Positions 4,799 to 11,684 of a DNA stretch of 11,684 bases are shown here, piece after piece (the stretch's first letter is position 1; the number at the start of each line of letters is the position of its first letter). This DNA comes from Actinobacteria bacterium casp-actino8. Lineage in GTDB: Bacteria; Actinomycetota; Acidimicrobiia; Acidimicrobiales; Ilumatobacteraceae. A program made the translations under genes and the position numbers. Under the pieces are notes generated by a model. It saw only the letters and a program-made list of their open reading frames with translations, had not been told where the DNA came from and made no database searches. The stretch covers positions 1-11,684 of the forward strand of contig LFFH01000043.1 in NCBI GenBank assembly GCA_001510455.1, given 5' to 3'.

Positions 4799-6559
4799 GT
4801 GTCGAGGAACGAGGAGCCGAGGCGTTTTCGTCGTGCGGTTCGACTCGTGATCACTTTGGTGTCGTATCGACCGAAGACGTTCTCGGTCGCGGTGATCGGT
4901 GCGGCGGTCTTCGCGTTCTGTACGGTCGCGGCCTCGTGGGTCGTTCAGCGGCTGGTGGACGAGGTGGTCGTCGAACGATTCGAGGGCGGACGCGTGGATG
5001 GCACCTCGTTGTTGGCCGGTATCGGGCTCTTGTTCCTCCTGGCCGTGGTGCGAGCGGCCGGGGTGGTCGTACGGCGCACGTGGGCAGGAAAGGCCCAGTG
5101 GGGAACGGCGCAGGACCTGAGCCAAGAAGTTCTCGCTGCGGTCGTCGCTCAGCCGGTGACGTGGCATCGGAGTCAATCGACGGGGGACCTCAACACGCGG
5201 GTCGGGGTGGACGTCGAAGCGGCGGTGTCGGTGATGGCGCCGATGCCATTCGCTAGCTCGGTCGTCTTCATGATGGTTATCGCAGCGGTCGGAATGATTT
5301 CGGTCGACCCTTGGCTGGGTATCGCTGCAGCGGCCGTTTTTCCCGCCTTGATCCTTTTGAACGTGTCGTACCAAAGACGCGTCGACCATTGGTACGACCT
5401 GGCTCAGAACGAACTCGGTGATCTGTCGGCCGCCACCCACGAGAGTTTCGAAGGGGTCACCGTGGTCAAGGCGTTCGGTGCTGAACTCCGGGAGACCGAG
5501 CGACTGGCTGGAATCGCATCGCGGGTACGCGGAGCTCGTGTTCAAGCGATTCGGTTGCGATCCGCATTCGAGACCCTCCTCGACGTGATCCCTAATGCCA
5601 CCAACGTAGGGATCGTTCTTCTGGGAAGCATTCGGGTTCGTGACGGGCATCTCAGTCTCGGGGAGCTGACCTCGTTCGTCTATTTGTTCACTCTTTTGGT
5701 GTTTCCCTTGCGAATCATCGGGTACGCCCTGTCGGAATTTCCGCGATCACAAGCGGGCTACGGACGCGTCCGTTTCCTTGTGGATCAGCCGCGCGGAGCC
5801 GACCCGCGATCTGACATCTCGAAGAGCGACGATTTCATGGCGGAACACGTGACGGTGGTGCACGAGCCGAATCGGCCGGTCGTCGTCGACGTGTCGCTGC
5901 GGCTGTCCCGAAGTTCGACGACGGTGGTCGTGGGAGCGACCGGATCGGGAAAGACGACACTCGTCGAAGCTCTGGTCGGCCACATTCCTCTCATGACGGG
6001 ATCGATTAGCTCGCCCTTCGCCCGTCCGGCTTTGGTCTTCCAGGAACCATTTCTCGTGAGTGGATCGGTCGCCGAGAACGTCAGGTTCGGTCGCGACGTG
6101 TCGACAGATCGACTCGAACGGGCGCTGCGCATCGCCGAAGCAACGTTCGTGCACGGCCTCCCGTCCGGTGTCGACACGGTGATCGGAGAACGCGGCGTCG
6201 GTCTGTCCGGAGGACAACGTCAACGAATCGCTTTGGCGCGAGCACTGGTCGGAGATCCCGACGTGTTGTTTCTCGACGATGTGACGAGTGCTCTCGACCC
6301 GTCGACGGAGGCCCTCGTTCTATCCAACCTCGACCGGGAGTGCCCGGGTCTCACGATCGTCGCCGCAGCGAGCCGACCGACTCTGATGAGTCGTGCCGAT
6401 CTGGTCGTCTTCCTCGAGAATGGGAGAGTTCGCGCCGCCGGTCGTCATATCGAGCTTCTTCGAGAGATACCGACCTATCGAGACCTTATGTCGGCCTACG
6501 ACTCGGAATCTGCATCTGCGGACCCGACGACTTCTTCAGGAGACGTGCCTCGTGATTGA
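4799..6559 (+). CDS. ABC exporter half-transporter, subunit with degenerate ATP site
   Basis: This is a 586-residue type IV (ABCB-like) half-transporter. Residues about 15-325 form the transmembrane domain with hydrophobic segments near 28-48, 70-91, 150-190 and 268-310; the rest is the nucleotide-binding domain. Walker A GATGSGKTT (379-387), Q415 and the canonical signature LSGGQ (469-473) are intact. Walker B FLDD (491-494) has Asp494 where the catalytic Glu is expected, and the H-loop reads AASRPT, with Ser525 in place of His. Only about 30 residues separate Walker A Lys from the Q-loop, against 42 in the partner, and an A-loop aromatic is not evident. These features mark the non-hydrolysing half of a heterodimeric exporter. 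The next gene, overlapping by eight bases, supplies the other half. The cargo is unknown; drugs, lipids and siderophores are typical of such pairs. Confidence 0.93.
   Translation: MSRNEEPRRFRRAVRLVITLVSYRPKTFSVAVIGAAVFAFCTVAASWVVQRLVDEVVVERFEGGRVDGTSLLAGIGLLFLLAVVRAAGVVVRRTWAGKAQWGTAQDLSQEVLAAVVAQPVTWHRSQSTGDLNTRVGVDVEAAVSVMAPMPFASSVVFMMVIAAVGMISVDPWLGIAAAAVFPALILLNVSYQRRVDHWYDLAQNELGDLSAATHESFEGVTVVKAFGAELRETERLAGIASRVRGARVQAIRLRSAFETLLDVIPNATNVGIVLLGSIRVRDGHLSLGELTSFVYLFTLLVFPLRIIGYALSEFPRSQAGYGRVRFLVDQPRGADPRSDISKSDDFMAEHVTVVHEPNRPVVVDVSLRLSRSSTTVVVGATGSGKTTLVEALVGHIPLMTGSISSPFARPALVFQEPFLVSGSVAENVRFGRDVSTDRLERALRIAEATFVHGLPSGVDTVIGERGVGLSGGQRQRIALARALVGDPDVLFLDDVTSALDPSTEALVLSNLDRECPGLTIVAAASRPTLMSRADLVVFLENGRVRAAGRHIELLREIPTYRDLMSAYDSESASADPTTSSGDVPRD
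6538..6542 (+). promoter_or_regulatory. Ribosome binding site of the second exporter gene
   Basis: AGGAG lies nine bases before the GTG at 6552, inside the 3' end of the first exporter gene. It supports 6552 over the ATG at 6393, which would add 53 residues overlapping the first subunit's NBD in another frame. Confidence 0.65.
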
Positions 6560-8393
6560 CGACGTGACCGGACGAGGAGCCATCGCCACCATCGGAGCCG
6601 GAGTGCAAGCTGCTCCGTCACTGAAGCGGGGAATCGGATGGACCATCTCTCTCGCACTCGTGGGAGCGGCCGGCCGGGTCGTCGTTCCGATTCTTCTGCA
6701 GCAGGCGATCGATCGAGGTTTCAGACGGATCGATGGTCGAACCATCGTCGACGTCGGGTTCATCGCCCGGCTCTGCGCGATCGGCGCGGTTTCGTTGTTC
6801 GTCACTGGTCTCGCCCAGCGGACCGCAGTTCTTCGACTCGGACGCAGTAGTGAAGAAGCCCTCTTCGGTTTGCGTACGAGACTGTTCCAGCACGTGCATC
6901 GGATCGGCGTCGAGGATCACAACGACGAGAAGCGAGGTGCGCTCGTCGCCAGAGTGACGTCGGATGTCGAGACCCTGTCTCAATTCTTCTCGTGGGGAGG
7001 TCTCGCCTTCTTGTTGAACGGGGCTCTCATGTTGATCGTGAGTGCCGTCATGCTGGCGTACGACTGGATGCTCGCTTCGGTGGTCATTGTCGTCTCCGCA
7101 CCACTGTTCGTGGTGTTGCGTCGAGTGCAGAGAACCCTGGTCGCGGCCTACGACCGTGTGCGCGAGACCAACGGCGCCCTTCTCGGGGCATCCTCGGAGA
7201 TCATCAACGGTGCCGAAACCCTCATCGCGTACCGAGTCGGTGACGTCTACGCACGGCGAACGGTGCACGTGGCCGAAGAGCGCGCTCGAGCTCAGACACG
7301 CGCCAGTTTGATCGGCGCTTTTCTCTTTCCGTCCGGTGAAGTGTTCGGAACCATCGCCGTATCGGGTGTCATTGCGCTCGGCGTGTGGAGGGGGCCTGCG
7401 TCGAGTCTGTCCGCCGGTGCCGTGATCGGTTTCGTGTTCTTGACGTACCGATTCCTCGAACCGATCGCCGAGATGACCGAGGTACTCGATCAGACACAGA
7501 CGGCAGTGGCCGGGCTCCGTCGCGTTCTCGGCATTCTGGCCATACCGGTCGGCCCGCCCGTCGACCCGCATCCTCTGACCATCCCGTCCGGACCGATCAC
7601 CGTCGACATCGAGGACGTCTCGTTCTCGTACCGTCCTCGGGAAGGAGAGTCAGACGGGACCCCTCAGCCCGTCCTCGTGCATGTCACGGCATCGATCGCT
7701 CCGGGATCCCGGGTGGCGATCGTCGGAGAGACCGGCTCGGGAAAGACCACCCTCGGGCGAATCCTTGCCCGATTCGTCGATCCGACGAGTGGCTCGGTCC
7801 TGTTGAGCGGCGTGCCGTTGACCAAGGTGTCGAACGAGGATCTCCGACGGCGCCTGGTCGTCGTACCCCAAGAGCCGTTTCTTTTCGACGACACCGTCGC
7901 CGAAAATCTTCGCTTCGCCAACCCTGATCTGACCGACGATGATCTCGTCGGTCACATTGCCGCTCTCGACCTCGACGATTGGATCGCGTCCTTGCCATCG
8001 GGTCTCATGACGCAGGTCGGGCCGAGGGGTGGAAATCTTTCGGCTGGAGAACGTCAGCTCGTGGCCTTGATTCGTGCCTCGCTGGTCACGAGTTCCATCC
8101 TTGTTCTCGACGAGGCGACGTCATCGGTCGATGCTCTCACCGAGGTTCGAATCGGACGAATCCTGGAGCGGATGTCGACTGGCCGAACCACGATTGCGAT
8201 CGCCCACCGTCTGTCGACCGCCGCGCGAGCCGATCGGGTTCTGGTGCTCGACAACGGACGCCTGTTGGAGGACGGATCCCACGAAGAGCTTCTCCGCCAA
8301 AAGGGCTTGTATTTCCGCATGTACGAGGACTGGCTCCGTACGTCATCACGGAAGGATTCTGAGGGGCTCGATAAGTCGGGCCGAGACCAGTGA
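6552..8393 (+). CDS. ABC exporter half-transporter, catalytically complete ATP-binding subunit
   Basis: From GTG 6552 the product has 613 residues: an ABCB-type transmembrane domain (about 28-325) followed by a full nucleotide-binding domain. The A-loop VSFSYRP (356-362), Walker A GETGSGKTT (392-400), Q440, Walker B ILVLDE (516-521, catalytic E521) and H552 in AHRLST are all canonical. The signature is altered to LSAGE (496-500) instead of LSGGQ. In the head-to-tail dimer this weak signature faces the degenerate Walker A/B of the first subunit, and the good signature of the first subunit completes this subunit's ATP site. The gene is therefore expected to work only with its upstream neighbour, with which it overlaps by eight bases. 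The frame is open back to 6393, but the ribosome binding site and normal domain spacing support 6552. Confidence 0.94.
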   Translation: MIDDVTGRGAIATIGAGVQAAPSLKRGIGWTISLALVGAAGRVVVPILLQQAIDRGFRRIDGRTIVDVGFIARLCAIGAVSLFVTGLAQRTAVLRLGRSSEEALFGLRTRLFQHVHRIGVEDHNDEKRGALVARVTSDVETLSQFFSWGGLAFLLNGALMLIVSAVMLAYDWMLASVVIVVSAPLFVVLRRVQRTLVAAYDRVRETNGALLGASSEIINGAETLIAYRVGDVYARRTVHVAEERARAQTRASLIGAFLFPSGEVFGTIAVSGVIALGVWRGPASSLSAGAVIGFVFLTYRFLEPIAEMTEVLDQTQTAVAGLRRVLGILAIPVGPPVDPHPLTIPSGPITVDIEDVSFSYRPREGESDGTPQPVLVHVTASIAPGSRVAIVGETGSGKTTLGRILARFVDPTSGSVLLSGVPLTKVSNEDLRRRLVVVPQEPFLFDDTVAENLRFANPDLTDDDLVGHIAALDLDDWIASLPSGLMTQVGPRGGNLSAGERQLVALIRASLVTSSILVLDEATSSVDALTEVRIGRILERMSTGRTTIAIAHRLSTAARADRVLVLDNGRLLEDGSHEELLRQKGLYFRMYEDWLRTSSRKDSEGLDKSGRDQ

Positions 8394-8420
8394 CCGTGAC
8401 ACCAACCGGCCGAATCACGG
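8394..8420 (+). other. Weak stem-loop after the exporter genes
   Basis: CCGTGA (8394-8399) and TCACGG (8415-8420) can pair as a 6-bp stem with a 15-base loop starting directly after the stop codon. No T run follows. It may contribute to termination before the next unit, but a stem this short can arise by chance. Confidence 0.2.
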
Positions 8421-8438
8421 GTCCGACGTCTGGTAGGC

Positions 8439-8444
8439 CAAGAT
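8439..8444 (+). promoter_or_regulatory. -10-like element of the histidine phosphatase gene
   Basis: CAAGAT ends six bases before the ATG at 8451, the same hexamer and spacing found before the P1 hydrolase. No Shine-Dalgarno sequence and no clear -35 are present. Confidence 0.4.
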
Positions 8445-8450
8445 GATCGC

Positions 8451-9134
8451 ATGGAGATCGTGCTCGTACGCCATGGGGAACCCGAATGGGTGCGTGACGG
8501 GCTGAACGTCGACAATCCTCCGTTGACCGAGCGCGGTCGACGTCAGGCCGACTGCGTCGCTGATTCTCTGCGAGGCGAAGTCTTCGACGAGATCTGGGTG
8601 TCACCATTGATTCGCGCTCAGCAGACGGTTGGACCGTTGGCGCACGAACGTGGGCTCGACCCGCTCCTGATCACGCAAGACTGGCTGGAGGAGATTCGAA
8701 ATCCGCTCTGGCACGGCACTCCACGGGAGCGGGCCGACGCCGCCTACGCAGAGGAGCGTCGCCGTCCGGCCGAGGGGCGCTGGGAAGGTCTTGATGGAGG
8801 GGAGCGAGTTCGAGACTTCGTCGATCGCATCCATACCAATGCGGCTCTCTTCTTCGAGGAACGAGGAGTGCGCCCGACACCGCACAGCCTTCCGGTCTGG
8901 AGTATGGCGGATCCCGATCGCCGAATTCTCCTCGTCGCTCATGCCGGAACCAACAGCGTCCTCATCGGCCACTTGCTCGGTCTTGCCACAACTCCATGGG
9001 AGTGGGAACGTTTCGTGCTCGGTCACGCGTCGATCAGTCGCTTGACGTCCTACGAGATCGGCGATGGACACACCTTCGGTCTCGTGAAATTGAGCGATGT
9101 CGAACATCTCGATCGAACGGATCGGACGTTTTGA
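8451..9134 (+). CDS. Histidine phosphatase superfamily protein
   Basis: Members use a phosphohistidine intermediate to hydrolyse or transfer phosphate; the superfamily includes phosphoglycerate mutases, RNase H-fused and cobalamin-pathway phosphatases, and many broad-range phosphatases. In this 227-residue protein the N-terminal strand leads into VRHGEPEW (6-13), with R7, the nucleophile H8 and G9. Arg55 in SPLIRAQQT, the acidic pair E80-E81 as proton donor, and H164 in VAHAGT complete the catalytic set. About 40 residues rich in Arg and Glu (roughly 90-130) form the variable cap that sets the substrate. Length suits a single-domain phosphatase. The ATG has no ribosome binding site and follows CAAGAT by six bases. 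It opens a same-strand run of four genes, with 37 bases to the next. The substrate is not predictable here. Confidence 0.9.
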   Translation: MEIVLVRHGEPEWVRDGLNVDNPPLTERGRRQADCVADSLRGEVFDEIWVSPLIRAQQTVGPLAHERGLDPLLITQDWLEEIRNPLWHGTPRERADAAYAEERRRPAEGRWEGLDGGERVRDFVDRIHTNAALFFEERGVRPTPHSLPVWSMADPDRRILLVAHAGTNSVLIGHLLGLATTPWEWERFVLGHASISRLTSYEIGDGHTFGLVKLSDVEHLDRTDRTF

Positions 9135-9139
9135 ACGTT

Positions 9140-9152
9140 GACCGAGTCGGTC
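9140..9152 (+). repeat. Short perfect dyad before the methyltransferase gene
   Basis: GACCGA and TCGGTC are separated by one base, making a 13-base dyad three bases upstream of the Shine-Dalgarno run. The one-base spacing is too tight for an RNA hairpin but fits a protein-binding half-site pair. TCGA-like words are frequent in this DNA, so chance is possible. Confidence 0.25.
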
Positions 9153-9155
9153 GTC

Positions 9156-9166
9156 AAGGAGGGGAG
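9156..9166 (+). promoter_or_regulatory. Strong ribosome binding site of the methyltransferase gene
   Basis: AAGGAGGGGAG lies five bases before the ATG at 9172. It is the strongest Shine-Dalgarno sequence in the window. An ATG at 9167 meets TGA after one codon, so 9172 is the start. Confidence 0.75.
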
Positions 9167-9171
9167 ATGAC

Positions 9172-10260
9172 ATGAACGAAGAAGTCGATTCGATGGCGGT
9201 GAAACTTTTCAGTTTCCTCGTCTTCAGCAAGCTCGAGGGGGCAGTCACGTCCGGCATGATCCATCTCGGCGATCGTCTCGGCCTCTACCGGTGCTTGGCT
9301 TCAACGAAGGAACCGATGTCGATCAGCGAGTTGGCGAGTCGTCTCGAACTCCACCCTCGCTGGGTCGAGGAGTGGGCCCACAACCAGGCGGCGGCCAAGA
9401 TCATCGTTCATTCGAGGTCGGACGAGGGCACCGAGTTGGTGTCCCTGTCTCCGGAAGGGCGGATCGTGTTGGCCGACGAGACGGATCCGTCGTTCGGTAT
9501 GGGAATGTTTCACCGTCTTCCGCAGACGATGGAAAGCCTTCGTCACCTGCCAGAGTCCTTCCGAACCGGAATCGGACTCGACTACGACAGTCACGGTCCG
9601 GAGGGGGCTGTGGGTATCGAGAGGAGTTTCGAACCCTGGAGCAACGCCCACCTACTTCCGACCGTTCTCCCGGCGCTCGACGGAATCGTGAGCCGATTGG
9701 AGGCCGGTGCATCGGTCGCCGATATCGGATGTGGGGCCGGTGGGGCCGCTGTGCTCATGGGACGCCGCTTCCCGTCGTCACGAATTTCTGGATACGACAT
9801 TTCTCGATACGCCCTCGAACGGGCCGGACACAAATTGGCCAAAGCCGGTCTCGACAACGTGAACTTTCTCGACCCGCGTCGCGATCCGCTACCCGATGAC
9901 GAATCACTCGATCTGGTGACCGCCTTCGACTGCATTCACGACATGACCCATCCCGCCGAGATGATGTCGGCCATACGGCGGTCCCTGAAACCGGACGGGG
10001 TATGGCTCTTGGTCGACATCAAGGCTCTCGATACTTACGAAGAGAACGCATCGACTAATCCGATGGCATCTCTCATGTACGGCATCTCGGTCATGTCGTG
10101 CATGTCGTCCGCCATGTCGATCGACGGGGGCGCCGGGCTCGGAACTCTCGGGCTACCCGAGTCGAAGGCACGATCGATGGCCTCCGACGCTGGTTTCTCG
10201 CGCTTTCGACGACTCGACATCGATCATTCCGTCAACGCTTTCTACGAGGTGCGCCCATGA
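9172..10260 (+). CDS. SAM-dependent methyltransferase with N-terminal winged-helix domain (Rv2258c-like)
   Basis: The 362-residue product begins with a helical and winged-helix region (about 20-105, including GDRLGLYRCL and ISELASRLELHPRWVEEWAH). In this class of O- or C-methyltransferases that region usually builds the dimer and substrate pocket rather than binding DNA. A class I Rossmann methyltransferase domain follows: motif I VADIGCGAGG (182-191), the acidic D209 in SGYDIS that should hold the SAM ribose, and LVTAFDCIHDM (248-258). The architecture matches mycobacterial Rv2258c-type enzymes (family knowledge). The substrate is unknown. The start is fixed by a strong ribosome binding site. 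The TGA stop overlaps the ATG of the next gene, so it is translated together with the split-barrel and dehydrogenase genes, pointing to a shared small-molecule pathway. Confidence 0.88.
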   Translation: MNEEVDSMAVKLFSFLVFSKLEGAVTSGMIHLGDRLGLYRCLASTKEPMSISELASRLELHPRWVEEWAHNQAAAKIIVHSRSDEGTELVSLSPEGRIVLADETDPSFGMGMFHRLPQTMESLRHLPESFRTGIGLDYDSHGPEGAVGIERSFEPWSNAHLLPTVLPALDGIVSRLEAGASVADIGCGAGGAAVLMGRRFPSSRISGYDISRYALERAGHKLAKAGLDNVNFLDPRRDPLPDDESLDLVTAFDCIHDMTHPAEMMSAIRRSLKPDGVWLLVDIKALDTYEENASTNPMASLMYGISVMSCMSSAMSIDGGAGLGTLGLPESKARSMASDAGFSRFRRLDIDHSVNAFYEVRP

Positions 10261-10700
10261 ACGAACAAATAGATCTCGCCACGATCGAAAGCGAAAGTCG
10301 CCGCTTCGGACCGGTCGCTTACGTGGCAACGACCGGTCACGATGGTGAGCCGCACCTGGCTCCGGTCGCGGTGAACTGGATCGACGGACGGATCGTCGCC
10401 TTCGTTCTCACCACCAGTCGGAAAGTACGCAACGTTCGGCAGAACCCACGAGCCACTGTCCATTTCTCGGTCGGAGAATCGACGGCCTGGGACAGTTGCA
10501 TCGTCTGGGGAGACGTCGAAATCGTCGATGACGTCACCGGCCGTCGATCACTCTGGCCACGAATGGGATATGACTTGTCGGCGTTCGAGCCCGGCGGACC
10601 GGAAGCCAATTCTCACGTCTTTCTCGTCATCAGTCCCCGTCGAGCGACCATCCTTCGTTCGTACGGCATTGGAGGTCGACTGACGTGGAAGGCGACATGA
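10257..10700 (+). CDS. Pyridoxamine 5'-phosphate oxidase-like split-barrel flavin/F420 protein
   Basis: The product has 147 residues, close to the usual size. It opens with the pattern of the family's split beta-barrel: FGPVAYVATTGHDGEPHLAPV (17-37), where a strand, a turn and a second strand form the first barrel hairpin, then FVLTTSRKVRNVRQNPRATVHF (49-70), whose basic segment usually contacts the cofactor phosphate. Relatives bind FMN, coenzyme F420, biliverdin or heme. Actinobacteria have many F420-dependent members, but the sequence alone does not settle the cofactor. The ATG at 10257 overlaps the methyltransferase stop (ATGA) and has GAGGT six bases before it. The frame is open back to 10098 but the upstream part lacks family resemblance. 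Its own stop overlaps the next start. Confidence 0.85.
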   Translation: MNEQIDLATIESESRRFGPVAYVATTGHDGEPHLAPVAVNWIDGRIVAFVLTTSRKVRNVRQNPRATVHFSVGESTAWDSCIVWGDVEIVDDVTGRRSLWPRMGYDLSAFEPGGPEANSHVFLVISPRRATILRSYGIGGRLTWKAT

Positions 10701-11485
10701 GTCGACTCGGTCGCTTGTCGCGTTCGATAGAAGGCCGGGTCGCCATCGTGACCGGTGCCGGTAGTGGTATGGGTCGGGCAACGGCCATGGTGTTCGCCGA
10801 CGAGAGAGCCAAGGTGGTGGTCGTCGACCTCGACCCCGCCGGTGTTTCCGAGACCGTCGCCGCAATCGACGCCGTTCACGGAGCCGGTCGAGCGAGAGGC
10901 GAGAGCCTCGATACGACGGATTCTCGAGCCATCTCCGACATGGTGGCTCGGACGGTTGACGTATGGGGTTCCATCGATTGTCTCGTGAACAACGCCGGAG
11001 TCTCGATGTTGTCGTCCATCCTTCAGGACGACGGCTTCGACAATGCCTGGAAGCGGACCATCGATGTCAACCTCACGGCCTATGTCGTCGTGGCCCGTGA
11101 AGTCGTTCCTCACATGAAGGCAAATGGTTGGGGGCGTATCGTCAATATCGCATCGACCGAATCGATCGTGGCGACCGCGGGATTGGCCGCGTACTCGGCT
11201 TCGAAGGCAGGAGTAACGGGCCTCACCCGTTCGATGGCCGTCGAATTGGGACGACACGGCATCACGGTCAACTGCATCTGCCCGGGACCGATCATCACGG
11301 GGATGACGGCCGGGATTCCCGATGCCGCGAAGGAGTCCTACGCCAAGCGAAAGGTTCCACTCCGCCGTTACGGTGACCCCGAGGAGGTCGCCCACATGAC
11401 GCTGTCACTGTGTCTTCCCGCCGCCAGCTTTACCAACGGCGCGACCCTCGTGGTCGACGGCGGAATGACCGTGCGCCACACCTGA
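10697..11485 (+). CDS. Short-chain dehydrogenase/reductase (classical SDR)
   Basis: A 262-residue NAD(P)-dependent oxidoreductase with all classical SDR elements: TGAGSGMG (19-26) for the coenzyme, D44 at the end of the second strand favouring NAD(H) over NADP(H), NNAG (98-101), and the catalytic S153, Y166 and K170 (YSASK). PGPIITGM and the closing DGGM complete the fold. The substrate is likely a secondary alcohol or ketone but is not defined by sequence. ATG 10697 overlaps the previous stop as ATGA and has GGAAGG four bases upstream. GTG 10685, with GGAGG nine bases upstream, would add four residues and remains possible. It is the last gene of the run, ending with tandem stops TGA TAG, and faces a convergent gene twelve bases away. 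Confidence 0.93.
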   Translation: MSRLGRLSRSIEGRVAIVTGAGSGMGRATAMVFADERAKVVVVDLDPAGVSETVAAIDAVHGAGRARGESLDTTDSRAISDMVARTVDVWGSIDCLVNNAGVSMLSSILQDDGFDNAWKRTIDVNLTAYVVVAREVVPHMKANGWGRIVNIASTESIVATAGLAAYSASKAGVTGLTRSMAVELGRHGITVNCICPGPIITGMTAGIPDAAKESYAKRKVPLRRYGDPEEVAHMTLSLCLPAASFTNGATLVVDGGMTVRHT

Positions 11486-11497
11486 TAGTGACTGTGT

Positions 11498-11684
11498 TCA
11501 GGGAGCTGGATCGAGAACTCCCGAGAGTCCGGTTGGAACATGATCGCCGATGATCATCTGTTCGAGAATTCCGAGTCCGACGTCCTTTCCGTGACGAACT
11601 CGGCAGACGGCTTGGACGTGCAGATGTTGCGGGGCGCACGGGTTCTCGACCGGCAAGGTCCATCGTTCGCCAGCCACCGCCAGT
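11498..11684 (-). CDS. C-terminal part of an unidentified protein, cut by window edge
   Basis: A minus-strand frame enters from the right edge and stays open for 61 codons to a TGA at 11498-11500. Its composition looks protein-like, unlike the arginine- and serine-rich frame beside it: a hydrophobic start (LAVAGERWTLPVE), a mixed middle (HLHVQAVCRVRHG) and a closing segment GLGILEQMIIGDHVPTGLSG ending in VLDPAP. The stop falls just beyond the converging dehydrogenase gene, which also supports a real gene end. The family is not recognised, and the start is outside the window. No function is assigned. Confidence 0.6.
   Translation of the reverse strand, partial: LAVAGERWTLPVENPCAPQHLHVQAVCRVRHGKDVGLGILEQMIIGDHVPTGLSGVLDPAP

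Noticed and set aside
4766..5650. A 294-codon minus-strand open frame opposite the first exporter gene
   Set aside because: Low-complexity Arg/His/Asp-rich translation with no motifs; the plus strand encodes a well-formed exporter membrane domain there.
6393..6551. N-terminal extension of the second exporter subunit
   Set aside because: It overlaps the first subunit's NBD in another frame, has no exporter-like sequence, and a ribosome binding site supports the start at 6552.
6618..7571. A 317-codon minus-strand open frame opposite the second exporter gene
   Set aside because: Composition is dominated by Asp, Arg, His and Glu with no recognisable fold, antisense to conserved transmembrane-domain sequence.
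11516..11533. Possible small stem-loop after the SDR gene
   Set aside because: The arms pair over only four bases without mismatch or wobble, there is no T run, and it lies inside the 3' coding end of the convergent gene.
11430..11663. A 77-codon minus-strand open frame
   Set aside because: The product is almost all Arg and Ser and overlaps the end of the SDR gene. The neighbouring frame ending at 11498 looks far more protein-like.
1..11684. CRISPR array, tRNA or rRNA gene, insertion sequence, integrase, toxin-antitoxin or defence system
   Set aside because: I saw no spaced direct repeats, no cloverleaf or rRNA-like stretch, no transposase motif and no nuclease or toxin families; all gaps between genes are under 70 bases.

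Overview
The window reads as a chromosomal segment of an actinobacterium. The best guess is a member of the Acidimicrobiia or a related high-GC lineage, judged from gene content and style rather than any marker gene. It is GC-rich and densely packed, with GTG used often as a start codon. Arginine codons are spread over CGA, CGT and CGG rather than dominated by CGC. Several genes appear to begin leaderless transcripts. A Rv2258c-like methyltransferase and a pantothenate pair resembling mycobacterial PanB/PanC also fit. No rRNA, tRNA, CRISPR array, insertion sequence, prophage or recognisable defence locus is visible. No gene-free stretch reaches 300 bases; the longest gap, 67 bases, holds the panB promoter and a hairpin.

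Bases 1-2948, minus strand, read right to left: a P1-family (DmpA/BapA/NylC-type) self-cleaving hydrolase, then panB, panC, and the first 57 codons of an FAD-dependent oxidoreductase. panB, panC and the oxidoreductase gene are tightly spaced or overlapping and form one operon for pantoate and pantothenate synthesis. The P1 gene lies just upstream on the same strand, separated from panB by a GC-rich inverted repeat and a likely panB promoter.

Bases 3002-4756: a plus-strand left-handed beta-helix acetyltransferase meets a minus-strand pair tail to tail with only two bases between the stop codons. That pair is a DoxX-family membrane protein followed by a single-pass membrane-anchored protein of unknown function.

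Bases 4799-8393, plus strand: two overlapping genes encode the half-transporters of a heterodimeric type IV ABC exporter. The first subunit has degenerate Walker B and H-loop residues and a shortened nucleotide-binding domain. The second has a degenerate signature motif. Together this predicts one dead and one active ATP site.

Bases 8451-11485, plus strand: a four-gene run encodes a histidine phosphatase, a winged-helix SAM-dependent methyltransferase, a pyridoxamine-oxidase-like split-barrel protein and a short-chain dehydrogenase. The last three are joined by ATGA stop/start overlaps. They look like a small-molecule modification or catabolic operon with unknown substrate. A convergent minus-strand gene of unknown function enters from the right edge, with only its last 61 codons visible.

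The clearest non-coding signal is a start-site rule. At the head of each of six probable transcription units, a -10-like hexamer ends exactly six bases before the start codon, as expected for leaderless mRNAs. Most internal operon genes instead carry Shine-Dalgarno sequences or overlap the previous stop codon.
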